Below are positions 43,598 to 51,556 of a DNA stretch of 64,000 nt, in pieces. Numbering within the stretch: the stretch's first letter is position 1; every line of letters starts with the position of its first letter. This DNA comes from Polaribacter pacificus. Its GTDB lineage: Bacteria; Bacteroidota; Bacteroidia; Flavobacteriales; Flavobacteriaceae. The notes under the pieces were generated by a model, which saw only the letters and a program-made list of their open reading frames with translations, made no database searches and was not told the origin of the DNA. The stretch spans positions 62,001-126,000 of the forward strand of contig NZ_CP150664.1 in the NCBI RefSeq assembly GCF_038024035.1, in the 5' to 3' direction. The position numbers were made by a program, and so were the translations under genes.

Positions 43598-43652
43598 CAA
43601 TTTTTCTTTTTCATGAACCCCCAGCAAATTTAAAATCAATTTCATAAAAATT

Positions 43653-43970
43653 ATGATCGCTAAAACACCACAACCGCCTTATTACGCAGTGATTTTTACC
43701 ACACTTTTAAGCGATAATTTAGAAGGATATGCAGAAACAGCTAAGCGTATGGAAGAGCTTGCTCAAGAACAACCAGGATATTTAGGAATAGAATCTGCTA
43801 GAGCAGATGTAGGAATCACAGTTTCGTATTGGGAAACCCTTGACGCCATTAGTGCTTGGAAAAATAATGTAGAACATACAGAGGCTAGAGAAAAAGGAAG
43901 AACTCAGTGGTATAAAAAATATGTGCTCAGAATCTCTAAGGTAGAGCGTGCTTATGGGTTTGAGAATTAA
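43653..43970 (+). CDS. Antibiotic biosynthesis monooxygenase (ABM) domain protein
   Basis: A 105-aa dimeric ferredoxin-like alpha/beta-barrel protein. The motifs are AVIFTTLLSD, MEELAQEQPGYLGIESAR, VSYWETLDAISAWKNNVEH and QWYKKYVLRISKVER, as in small ABM-domain proteins related to heme-degrading IsdG-like and quinol monooxygenases. The actual reaction is unknown; many such proteins act in stress or detoxification. It ends 4 bp inside the convergent exonuclease-family gene. Confidence 0.87.
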   Translation: MIAKTPQPPYYAVIFTTLLSDNLEGYAETAKRMEELAQEQPGYLGIESARADVGITVSYWETLDAISAWKNNVEHTEAREKGRTQWYKKYVLRISKVERAYGFEN

Positions 43971-44983
43971 GGCAACTGAACGTAGGCTAAGATTGGAAAA
44001 TGATCAGAATAGCGGATGTCAAAAGTTTCAAAACTATTAATGTCCATCTCTGGATCGACTAAGATAAAGTCAATCCGCAACGGAAATGTATAGTTAAAGG
44101 TCTTTCCAAAGCCTCTTCCAGCCTCAATAAAAGCATCTTTTTTGCCAGCTTTAATTTGCTTGTATACCCAAGAAAAAGCTGTGTTATTAAAGTCTCCACA
44201 GATAATTTTTTTTCCTTTCCAACCTTTTTCATGATCGATAAACTCCTGGGCTTGTGACGCTTGCTTTTGAAATGCAGAACTGAGTCTTCCGATTAGCTTT
44301 TCAGAACTTTGCTCTCCAAAATGTTCTTTATTTGGGTTGATTTTCAAAGATTCTAAATGAATATTATAGATTCTAATTGTATCCTTGTCTTTTACAATGT
44401 CTGCATAAATTACATTGTTTGCACTGTTTTTGAAATCGAGAGATCCGCTATTGATAATTGGGAATTTAGAATAAATAGCTTGTCCAAATTTATTGCTTTT
44501 TGATTTTGTTTTGATATACTGATGTGGATATTTAAAAGAGATATCTGGTGATTGGTAAAACTCTTGTAAACTTAAAACATCAGGAGATTCTCGCTTGATA
44601 AACTCAAATGCCTTATCGTCTAAATGGCTGTCTGTGCTCCAATGGTAATAATTAAACATTCTTACATTGTAGCTCATTATTTTTAAATCACTAGTTGTAG
44701 TTTCCTCTTTAGAAACAAGCTGAAATAAAGGAGATGAGAAAAACCAACCAAGAAATAACACCGAACCTGAGAGAAGTAGCTGCTTTTTTAATTTGAGTAA
44801 CCAATAGACAAAAAAGAAAACGTTGCACAAGGTTAAAAAAGGTACTGTTAAACTGAGTACGGCAAACAAAGGAACTTTTAAAGGAGAGGTGTAGGGTAGG
44901 ACGTAAGAGAACAGCAATAATATGGCAACAACCAAATTGATGGAAAAAACAAGCATGCTGGTAAACGATCTGTTTTTTGCCAT
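43967..44983 (-). CDS. Endonuclease/exonuclease/phosphatase family protein
   Basis: A 338-aa protein with three N-terminal hydrophobic segments (about 10-85), then an EEP-fold domain facing the periplasm or cell surface. The motifs are MSYNVRMFNYY, the metal-ligand LQEF, CGDFNN (catalytic Asp and Asn) and the C-terminal SDHFPILAYV (Asp-His pair). Families with this layout hydrolyse phosphodiesters of DNA, phospholipids or inositol phosphates. It overlaps by one base the upstream rhomboid gene, in a rhomboid-rhomboid-EEP unit I know from other flavobacteria. Confidence 0.88.
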   Translation of the reverse strand: MAKNRSFTSMLVFSINLVVAILLLFSYVLPYTSPLKVPLFAVLSLTVPFLTLCNVFFFVYWLLKLKKQLLLSGSVLFLGWFFSSPLFQLVSKEETTTSDLKIMSYNVRMFNYYHWSTDSHLDDKAFEFIKRESPDVLSLQEFYQSPDISFKYPHQYIKTKSKSNKFGQAIYSKFPIINSGSLDFKNSANNVIYADIVKDKDTIRIYNIHLESLKINPNKEHFGEQSSEKLIGRLSSAFQKQASQAQEFIDHEKGWKGKKIICGDFNNTAFSWVYKQIKAGKKDAFIEAGRGFGKTFNYTFPLRIDFILVDPEMDINSFETFDIRYSDHFPILAYVQLP

Positions 44984-45840
44984 TATTTAGCTCCTTGTTT
45001 AAATAAAAAATCTTTTTCTTCTTTGCTTAAAGTATCATAGCCCGATTTGCTAATTTTATCAAGTATGTGATTAATTTTTTGTTGATGCTCTGATGTATTT
45101 GTTTTTTTTGCTGTGGCTTTTTTTGTTTTATAGACTGTTTTTAAGGGTTTCTTTTTGCGTTTAAACAAATTTTCAAATTGTTCCCATAGTGCTATTTTGG
45201 TGTTGCTTGCCTGACCAATATATAAAAAACCAAACAAAGCACCTCCTAAGTGAGCCAAATGTCCACCTGCGTTACCTGCTGGTATTTGAATAATGTCTAA
45301 AGCAACCCATATTGCTGCTAAATACCAAAGCTTTACAAAACCAATTAAAGGAAATTTAATCTGATAATGAGGCATATAGGCAGCTAGACCGATAAATATG
45401 GCAGATACACCAGCAGATGCCCCTAGAAGCAAGCTATTAGATACATCTGTAGAAAAAACAGGAAAATAATTATAGCTTACTAAAAACACAAGCCCACCAA
45501 ATAGCGTTCCCAGTAGGTAAAAGGTAATAAATTGTTTTTCTGTAAAATAGCTTATAAATAAATTCCCAATAAAATACAAGGCAATTAAATTGCTGAGTAT
45601 ATGCATAAAACTAACATGAACAAATCCATAGGTTAGAATAGTCCATGGTTTGCTGATAAATCCATCAAAAGTAGCCGGAAGTGTAAACCAGTGTACTAAA
45701 AGATTGTTGTTTATTTGAAACAGATATCCAAAGGTGTTAAAAACAAAAATCAAGACAAACACAGCAACGTTGATGTAGATGAATTTCTCTACAATGCTGC
45801 CTTGTTTAAATCGATATTGTAAGTGGTTGAATAGCTTCAT
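44983..45840 (-). CDS. Rhomboid family intramembrane serine protease (second)
   Basis: A 285-aa membrane protease with six TMs. The catalytic Ser142 is in GASAG, and the histidine partner is in GGHLAHLGG (His197 by homology). The loop H-region VHVSFMHILSN is present. A soluble basic C-terminal tail of about 70 residues (rich in KKKPLKTVYKTKKATAKK) follows the last TM, which is longer than usual. It starts one base before the stop of the preceding rhomboid gene and overlaps the EEP gene. Substrates unknown. Confidence 0.9.
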   Translation of the reverse strand: MKLFNHLQYRFKQGSIVEKFIYINVAVFVLIFVFNTFGYLFQINNNLLVHWFTLPATFDGFISKPWTILTYGFVHVSFMHILSNLIALYFIGNLFISYFTEKQFITFYLLGTLFGGLVFLVSYNYFPVFSTDVSNSLLLGASAGVSAIFIGLAAYMPHYQIKFPLIGFVKLWYLAAIWVALDIIQIPAGNAGGHLAHLGGALFGFLYIGQASNTKIALWEQFENLFKRKKKPLKTVYKTKKATAKKTNTSEHQQKINHILDKISKSGYDTLSKEEKDFLFKQGAK

Positions 45841-46568
45841 TAATAATGTGTTCTAAATTGATTTTTTTTCCAATACCAAGCAATGATAAAACCAATAACA
45901 GCCCCTCCTATATGTGCAAAATGCGCAACATTTCCGATAGAATATTTGGTGACACCAAAAAACAAATCTCCAAACAACATAATTGGAATAAAGTATTTGG
46001 CAGCAATCGGGACCGGGAAGAAGATCAAGGCTAGTTTTGCATTCGGGAACATCATTCCAAAGGCAACCAAAACACCATAAACGGCTCCAGATGCACCCAC
46101 TGCTGGAGTGTGGTACAGACTGTAAAAATGATTCATTTCTTGACTGCTAAGCTGAACGGCTGCTTGGTTATAGCTTCCAGTATCTAAAATAGCTTGAATA
46201 CGCTCAGGAGAGAAGCCTACACCAATTAAATGCTCATAAAAACCATTAAATTGATAGTAGTTAACTAAGGTATAAATGGCTCCTGCACCCAAACCGGCCG
46301 AAAAATAAAAAAACAAAAATTTATTTCTTCCCCAGGTTTGTTCTAAAGGCGTCCCAAATGCCCATAAGGCATACATATTAAAGGCAATATGCATAAAACT
46401 TCCATGCATAAACATGTGTGTTAGGTATTGCCAGATTCCAAAATTTGGATTTTGTGGAAAATACAATGCAAAAAACTGCCCAAGATCTAAATTGATCATT
46501 TGAGGAACTATAAATAAAATCACATTAATTATGATTAAATGTTTGATAGCATCTGTAAGTTTTCCCAT
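45840..46568 (-). CDS. Rhomboid family intramembrane serine protease (first)
   Basis: A 242-aa six-TM rhomboid. Catalytic Ser160 is in GASGAVYG and His219 in HFAHIGGA. The conserved MHGSFMHIAFNMYALWAFG, including the His and Asn that help stabilise the oxyanion, is present. It is the canonical GlpG-like form without the long tail of its neighbour. It sits 12 bp after mutL and overlaps the second rhomboid gene by one base, so the pair may have partly distinct substrates. Confidence 0.92.
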   Translation of the reverse strand: MGKLTDAIKHLIIINVILFIVPQMINLDLGQFFALYFPQNPNFGIWQYLTHMFMHGSFMHIAFNMYALWAFGTPLEQTWGRNKFLFFYFSAGLGAGAIYTLVNYYQFNGFYEHLIGVGFSPERIQAILDTGSYNQAAVQLSSQEMNHFYSLYHTPAVGASGAVYGVLVAFGMMFPNAKLALIFFPVPIAAKYFIPIMLFGDLFFGVTKYSIGNVAHFAHIGGAVIGFIIAWYWKKNQFRTHY

Positions 46569-46580
46569 AATATATATATT

Positions 46581-48395
46581 TTAATGACTGTTAAAAACAG
46601 CATCAATTTCTTTAATAGTTAAGGTTTTAAATATCGTTTTTCCAAAAGGAGATACTGATGGTTCTTTACATGAAAAGAGGTTATTAACTAAAGTTTCTTG
46701 CTCTTTACTGTTAAGTGTTGCACCTGTTTTTATAGCCAAGGATTTGGCAAATGATTTGGCCATGATGTCAAAATGACTAAAACTAGCATCTGGAACTTCT
46801 TGCTTGATATCATCTAATAACTGCTCAAGGACAGGTGTAATCTGACTCTCTGAAAGTGATGTTGGTATTCCTTTTACAATAAGGGTTTCTTTTTCAAACT
46901 CCTCAAATAAAAAGCCCACACTCTCTAAGTCGCTTTTGATTCCTTTGATCATTTCAATTTCATCTCTGGCAAAAGAGATACTAACCGGAAACAGCAATTG
47001 CTGACTAACGGCGTCTTTGACAGTAATGCTCTCTAAAAAATCTTCGTACAAAATACGCTGATGCGCCAATGATTGATGTATGAGTACCATTCCTGATTTA
47101 ATGGAGCTCAAAAGGTATTTTCTCTGAATCTGAAATGTTTTACTAGTATCAGTTTCTTTTTGATTGTCAAATAATTCTTCTTGGAAATTACTTTCGTAGG
47201 GAGTGATCGTTGATTGATGTGCTTCCCAAGTGGTTTCTTCTCTCTGAAAAGCCGATTCCATTTCTTGATGCAAAGGCTCTGAAGCAAATGGATTAAAATT
47301 TGGGTCTATTTTTATTGCTGGTGCTCCTCCATAGGATTTTTTCTCTTTGTATTCATAAGGAACGTCTAAACTGGCATCTCTATTAAAATCTAAAACTGGA
47401 GCTACATTGTATTGTCCTAGACTGTGTTTTACAGTCGCCCTTAAAATAGCGTATAGGTCCTTTTCATTGTCAAATTTTATTTCTGTCTTTGTCGGATGGA
47501 TGTTAATATCGATGCTATCTGAAGGGACGGTTAAGTATAAAAAATATGACGGATAAGTTCCGTGTTCTAACAAGCCTTCAAAAGCACTGCTAACTGCGTG
47601 ATTTAAATACGAGTTTTTGATAAATCGATCATTGACAAAAAAGAACTGTTCGCCTCTCTTTTTTTTTGCAAAATTAGGTTTGGCGACAAAACCTTGGAGC
47701 GATAAAATATCTGTGTTTTCATCAATTGGAACTAATTTTTCATTCATTTTAGATCCGAAGATTGCAACCACGCGCTTTCTGAGGTTGCTTACTGTTAAAT
47801 GATATACCTCATTGTTGTTGTGGTGCATAGAAAATGCAATCTGAGGATGTGCTAACGCCACACGTTGAAACTCATCAATAATATGTCTGGTTTCTATGGC
47901 GTCTGATTTTAAAAACTTACGTCTTGCAGGGATGTTAAAGAAGAGGTTTTTTACAGCAATGCTAGTTCCTTTAGGGCAGGCTATAACCTCTTGAGAGCCA
48001 ATAGAGCTTCCTTCAATTTTAATAGCAGTTCCAACTTCTTCATCCTCTAGTTTTGTTTTTAACTCTACTTGTGCAATAGCAGCAATTGAGGCAAGAGCTT
48101 CGCCTCTAAACCCTTTGGTGTGGAGGTTAAAAAGATCTTGAGCATTTTTTATTTTGGATGTAGCATGTCGTTCAAAGCACAGTTTTGCATCATAAGCATT
48201 CATGCCTTTTCCGTTGTCAATAACCTGAACTAAGTTTTTTCCTGCGTCCTTGATGAGTAGTTTAATATCTGTTGCTCCTGCATCAATGGCATTCTCCATC
48301 AGCTCCTTAACTACAGAAGCAGGTCTTTGAACCACTTCTCCAGCAGCAATCTGATTGGCAACGTGGTCTGGTAATAACTGAATGGTGTTTGGCAT
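46581..48395 (-). CDS. mutL: DNA mismatch repair protein MutL (degenerate endonuclease motif)
   Basis: A 604-aa GHKL ATPase of mismatch repair. The N-terminal motifs are intact: KELMENAIDAGAT (catalytic Glu31, Mg-binding Asn35), IDNGKGM, TKGFRGEAL and the later GTSIAVKNLF. The C-terminal endonuclease motif DQHAX2EX4E is not present; the aligned stretch is LIHQSLAHQRILYE, with the metal-binding positions altered, and the later CPHGRP motif reads VSPFGKTIF. So it is probably a non-cutting MutL. The ATG at 48395 gives the conserved MPNTIQLLP start. It overlaps the stop of the small membrane-protein gene upstream. Confidence 0.93.
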   Translation of the reverse strand: MPNTIQLLPDHVANQIAAGEVVQRPASVVKELMENAIDAGATDIKLLIKDAGKNLVQVIDNGKGMNAYDAKLCFERHATSKIKNAQDLFNLHTKGFRGEALASIAAIAQVELKTKLEDEEVGTAIKIEGSSIGSQEVIACPKGTSIAVKNLFFNIPARRKFLKSDAIETRHIIDEFQRVALAHPQIAFSMHHNNNEVYHLTVSNLRKRVVAIFGSKMNEKLVPIDENTDILSLQGFVAKPNFAKKKRGEQFFFVNDRFIKNSYLNHAVSSAFEGLLEHGTYPSYFLYLTVPSDSIDINIHPTKTEIKFDNEKDLYAILRATVKHSLGQYNVAPVLDFNRDASLDVPYEYKEKKSYGGAPAIKIDPNFNPFASEPLHQEMESAFQREETTWEAHQSTITPYESNFQEELFDNQKETDTSKTFQIQRKYLLSSIKSGMVLIHQSLAHQRILYEDFLESITVKDAVSQQLLFPVSISFARDEIEMIKGIKSDLESVGFLFEEFEKETLIVKGIPTSLSESQITPVLEQLLDDIKQEVPDASFSHFDIMAKSFAKSLAIKTGATLNSKEQETLVNNLFSCKEPSVSPFGKTIFKTLTIKEIDAVFNSH

Positions 48396-48396
48396 T

Positions 48397-48678
48397 TTAG
48401 ACGACAAATATTGAGAGGTCAAATTCAATAAAAAATAAGAAAATTAAAAATAGAACTCCAATAATAACAGCTGTTGTTAAAGTAACATTTCTGTCTTGTA
48501 ATTCTGGATTTTTTAAATCCTCGATGGCATTTTTAAAAGTTGATTTGATGCCTTTACTTTTACCCACGGTTGTTCTAAATTCGTCAAATTTATGACCAAT
48601 TTCATAAGGGTTACCTTCTCCTTTGTAAAACCTAGGTTTGTAATCAAATTTTTTATTTGTACGCTTTAAAAATCCCAT
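48397..48678 (-). CDS. Small membrane protein upstream of mutL
   Basis: A 93-aa protein with a basic, hydrophilic N-terminal two-thirds (FLKRTNKKFDYKPRFYKGEG) and one C-terminal TM (about 67-90, AVIIGVLFLIFLFFIEF). It therefore seems a tail-anchored inner-membrane protein with a cytoplasmic domain. Homologues in flavobacteria are sometimes labelled riboflavin synthase subunit beta, but the sequence has no lumazine-synthase motif; the real one (ribH) is the next gene upstream. The function is unknown. Confidence 0.75.
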   Translation of the reverse strand: MGFLKRTNKKFDYKPRFYKGEGNPYEIGHKFDEFRTTVGKSKGIKSTFKNAIEDLKNPELQDRNVTLTTAVIIGVLFLIFLFFIEFDLSIFVV

Positions 48679-48789
48679 AACTTAAAAAGTAATTGAAATA
48701 TGGAATGCAAAAATCAAACCATTTTTTCTTGTAGGTCAAATTTACAGAATAAAAGGGTAGTGGTCAAGAAAAATAGTGAAACTCTCTTG

Positions 48790-49269
48790 TTAAAACTGTC
48801 TTAAGGCAGCCATTTTTATTGCCGCAATAGCACATTCAATACCTTTGTTTCCTAGTTTTCCTCCAGAACGATCAATAGATTGTTGTTTGGTGTTGTCAGT
48901 TAAAACACAAAAGACAACAGGAGTCTCATGGGCGATGTTTAAATCTACGATTCCTTGAGTAACACCTTCACAAACAAAATCAAAATGCTTGGTTTCACCT
49001 TGGATAACATTGCCAATTGCAATAACAGCATCCACTTTTTGACTTGTAACCATTTTTTTACAGCCATAGATCAATTCAAAGCTTCCAGGAACATCCCAGA
49101 CAACAATATTGTCTTCTGTTACTCCACAATCTTTAAGTGCCTCTACAGCCCCTTTTAAAAGGTTTTGAGTAATGTCTGGATTCCATTCAGAAACAACAAT
49201 CCCAAATCGAAAAGACTTCGCATTTGGGATTGTAGCTTTATCGTAATAAGATAAATTTGTTGTGGCCAT
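48790..49269 (-). CDS. ribH: 6,7-dimethyl-8-ribityllumazine synthase
   Basis: A 159-aa lumazine synthase, the penultimate enzyme of riboflavin synthesis. It condenses 5-amino-6-ribitylamino-uracil with 3,4-dihydroxy-2-butanone 4-phosphate. The motifs are VVSEWNPDIT, VPGSFELIYG, the GNVIQGETKHFDFV loop with catalytic His95, and VLTDNTKQQSIDRSGG, where Arg and the loop bind phosphate. The protein assembles into pentamers or icosahedral capsids. It starts 4 bp after the TPR gene, so the two form an operon. No FMN riboswitch is seen upstream. Confidence 0.95.
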   Translation of the reverse strand: MATTNLSYYDKATIPNAKSFRFGIVVSEWNPDITQNLLKGAVEALKDCGVTEDNIVVWDVPGSFELIYGCKKMVTSQKVDAVIAIGNVIQGETKHFDFVCEGVTQGIVDLNIAHETPVVFCVLTDNTKQQSIDRSGGKLGNKGIECAIAAIKMAALRQF

Positions 49270-49273
49270 TTAC

Positions 49274-50041
49274 TTAGTTTTTTGAAGCAAATTTAGCACT
49301 TTGAATGTATTTGTCAATATCAGCTCCTTCTGCAGATACAGGGTAGTTTGATTTAATCTTGCTAAAATATTTTTCAGCCTTGCTAAATTCTTTAATATCC
49401 ATTGCTGTAATTCCAGCTTTGAAAAGGAATAAAGGAGTGGTAAACTGATTGTCTTTTTTATTAGCTGCTTGCTCGTAGTATTTTAAGGCATCTTCTTGTT
49501 GGTTGATGTCAGCAAAAGCATCTCCGATAGCACCTAAAGCTGTAGGACCTAATAATTCATCGTCTGATGAAAATTTACTTAAATACTCAATAGCTTTATC
49601 GTATTGTTTTAGTTTTAAATATGAAATACCCGCATAATAGTTAGCTAAATTACCAGCCTGAGTACTACCGTAAGTGCTAGAAATATCAACAAAACCATAT
49701 TTACCATCAGCACCTTCTAAACCAAGCGTTAATAATGAATCAATATTTTCAGAAGCTAAGTTTGCCTCGTTAAAATGTTTTCTTGGGAAAGCTAATTCAT
49801 TAGAAGCTTCTTTTTCTGTAGGCTCAACTATATAAGTGTTGTAGGCTAAATATCCTAAAATCAATCCTGCAATTACGACCAATCCTGTGAATAAAACTTT
49901 GTTGTTTTTTTCGATCCATTTTTCTGATCTGGAAGCAGTTTCGTCTAAAGTATTAAATACTTCAGCTGTTGTGCTATTGTCATTGATTGCTTCTTCGTGT
50001 GCCTTTTTAGGTTTTGATACCTTCTTCTTGTATGTCGCCAT
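49274..50041 (-). CDS. Tetratricopeptide-repeat protein, YfgM-like
   Basis: A 255-aa protein with a charged N-terminal tail (about 1-48, KKKVSKPKKAHEE), one TM (about 50-70, VLFTGLVVIAGLILGYLAY), and periplasmic TPR repeats (about 115-250, such as ANYYAGISYLKLKQYDKAIEYL). The layout equals YfgM/DUF2133-type ancillary proteins that interact with the Sec translocon and periplasmic chaperones. A TATTTTTG box lies upstream at 50064-50071. It is the first gene of the operon with ribH. It diverges from recF. Confidence 0.82.
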   Translation of the reverse strand: MATYKKKVSKPKKAHEEAINDNSTTAEVFNTLDETASRSEKWIEKNNKVLFTGLVVIAGLILGYLAYNTYIVEPTEKEASNELAFPRKHFNEANLASENIDSLLTLGLEGADGKYGFVDISSTYGSTQAGNLANYYAGISYLKLKQYDKAIEYLSKFSSDDELLGPTALGAIGDAFADINQQEDALKYYEQAANKKDNQFTTPLFLFKAGITAMDIKEFSKAEKYFSKIKSNYPVSAEGADIDKYIQSAKFASKN

Positions 50042-50063
50042 TTCTCTAAAAAATTAGTAAGCG

Positions 50064-50071
50064 CAAAAATA
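50064..50071 (-). promoter_or_regulatory. -7 box of the TPR-ribH operon
   Basis: TATTTTTG on the - strand (exact TAnnTTTG), 22 bp before the ATG at 50041. No clear -33 element. Confidence 0.45.
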
Positions 50072-50154
50072 GTTTTTTTAATTGGATTTTAAAAACAGAT
50101 ATTTCGCTAAATTTTCAATAATTTGCATTTTCTTTTCACGGATAATTATAATAC

Positions 50155-51237
50155 ATGCATTTACAGAAATTAAGTTTGGTTAATTTTAAAAATATTGAGT
50201 CTCAATCGTTTGATTTTCAGTCTAAAATCAATTGTTTTGTAGGAGATAATGGAATTGGTAAGACTACTATTTTGGATGCAATTTATTATCTGTCATTTGC
50301 AAAAAGTTACTTCAATCCGATTGCTTTACAGAATATTCGTCATGGAGAAGACTTTTTTATGATCGAAGGGACCTACGATTTAAACGATCGCGAAGAAAAG
50401 ATTTTATGTAGCATGAAGAGAGGTCAAAAAAAAATACTGAAAAGAAATGACAAAGCTTATGATAAGTTTTCTGAGCATATTGGACAGTTACCTCTGGTAA
50501 TTATCTCGCCTGCTGATAGAGATCTTATTGTAGAAGGAAGTGAAACGAGAAGACGATTTATAGACGGAGTGCTTTCTCAGCAAGATAAAAGTTATTTACA
50601 GAGTTTAATCCAATACAATAAGGTGCTGAGCCAGCGAAATGCCTTGTTAAAATATTTTGCAGCAAACAGAACTTTTGATGCGTTAAATTTAAAGATTTAT
50701 GATGAGCAACTTATTGCTTTTGGTACAGAAATCTATAAGAAGAGAGCAGAATTTCTCGAAGAATTTACACCTATCTTTAATGAGAAATACAAGCAAATTT
50801 CACAGCAAAAAGAACAGGTGCAGCTAAATTATATCAGTCAGTTGCATGAGCAGACATTTACCAATTTACTTCAAAAAAACACAGACAAAGACAGGGCCTT
50901 GCAATACACCAGTGTAGGGATTCATAAGGATGACTTAAGTTTTGAGATATCGGGCTACCCAATTAAAAAATTTGGCTCACAAGGACAGCAGAAATCCTAT
51001 TTAATTGCATTAAAACTCGCTCAATTTGAGTTTATTAAAAAATTAGGGAATATTACCCCTATATTGTTGTTGGATGATATTTTTGATAAATTAGATGAGC
51101 ACCGAGTGACACAGATTGTCAATCTAGTTAATGGCGAGGAGTTTGGTCAGTTGTTTATCACTGATACACATGCAGACAGAACAGAAGAGGTTGTAAAAAA
51201 AACACAACAACCCTATGAAATTTTTAAACTCAACTAA
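50155..51237 (+). CDS. recF: DNA replication/repair protein RecF
   Basis: A 360-aa SMC-like ATPase that helps load RecA at gaps. Walker A is [14 protein letters not shown] (about 30-43). The coiled-coil arm is short (about 175-215), as in RecF. The signature is [17 protein letters not shown] and Walker [17 protein letters not shown]. Other conserved positions are the start [11 protein letters not shown] and [20 protein letters not shown]. Its stop overlaps the start of the DciA-like gene (TAATGG), so the genes are coupled. Confidence 0.95.
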   Translation: MHLQKLSLVNFKNIESQSFDFQSKINCFVGDNGIGKTTILDAIYYLSFAKSYFNPIALQNIRHGEDFFMIEGTYDLNDREEKILCSMKRGQKKILKRNDKAYDKFSEHIGQLPLVIISPADRDLIVEGSETRRRFIDGVLSQQDKSYLQSLIQYNKVLSQRNALLKYFAANRTFDALNLKIYDEQLIAFGTEIYKKRAEFLEEFTPIFNEKYKQISQQKEQVQLNYISQLHEQTFTNLLQKNTDKDRALQYTSVGIHKDDLSFEISGYPIKKFGSQGQQKSYLIALKLAQFEFIKKLGNITPILLLDDIFDKLDEHRVTQIVNLVNGEEFGQLFITDTHADRTEEVVKKTQQPYEIFKLN

Positions 51238-51533
51238 TGGCAAAGAGAGAAAACGATTCAATATCTGTAAAAGACCTAATGGGCTCTTTTATCAAAGAAA
51301 ATAACCTGTCAAAAGGAATGCAAAAAATTCAGGTAGAAGAAGCATGGGCTAAGCTAATGGGGCCGGGCGTTGTTTCTTATACAACTAAAATTCAACTGCA
51401 ACAAAAAACCTTAATCGTAGGATTATCTTCTTCTGTGCTTAGAGAAGAATTGAGTTATGGCAAAGAAAAGATCATCAAAATGCTCAATGAGGAGATGGGG
51501 GCAGAAGTAGTCTCTAAATTGATGTTAGTCTAG
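51237..51533 (+). CDS. DUF721 domain protein (DciA-like helicase loader)
   Basis: A 98-aa DUF721/DciA-family protein, with IQVEEAWAKLMGPGVVSYTTKI and LIVGLSSSVLREELSYGKEKIIKMLNEEMG, the KH-like core of the family. DciA is the replicative helicase (DnaB) loader in bacteria lacking DnaC/DnaI. The Bacteroidota versions are short, like this one. It overlaps recF by one base, a linkage that fits a role in replication. It is convergent with the metallopeptidase gene after 23 bp, with no hairpin between them. Confidence 0.85.
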   Translation: MAKRENDSISVKDLMGSFIKENNLSKGMQKIQVEEAWAKLMGPGVVSYTTKIQLQQKTLIVGLSSSVLREELSYGKEKIIKMLNEEMGAEVVSKLMLV

Positions 51534-51556
51534 TTTTTTTTCAATTTTAGAGCTGC

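Noticed and set aside
49270..50154. FMN riboswitch expected near ribH
   Set aside because: Only 4 bp separate ribH from the TPR gene, and the spacer before that gene has no conserved FMN-aptamer elements.
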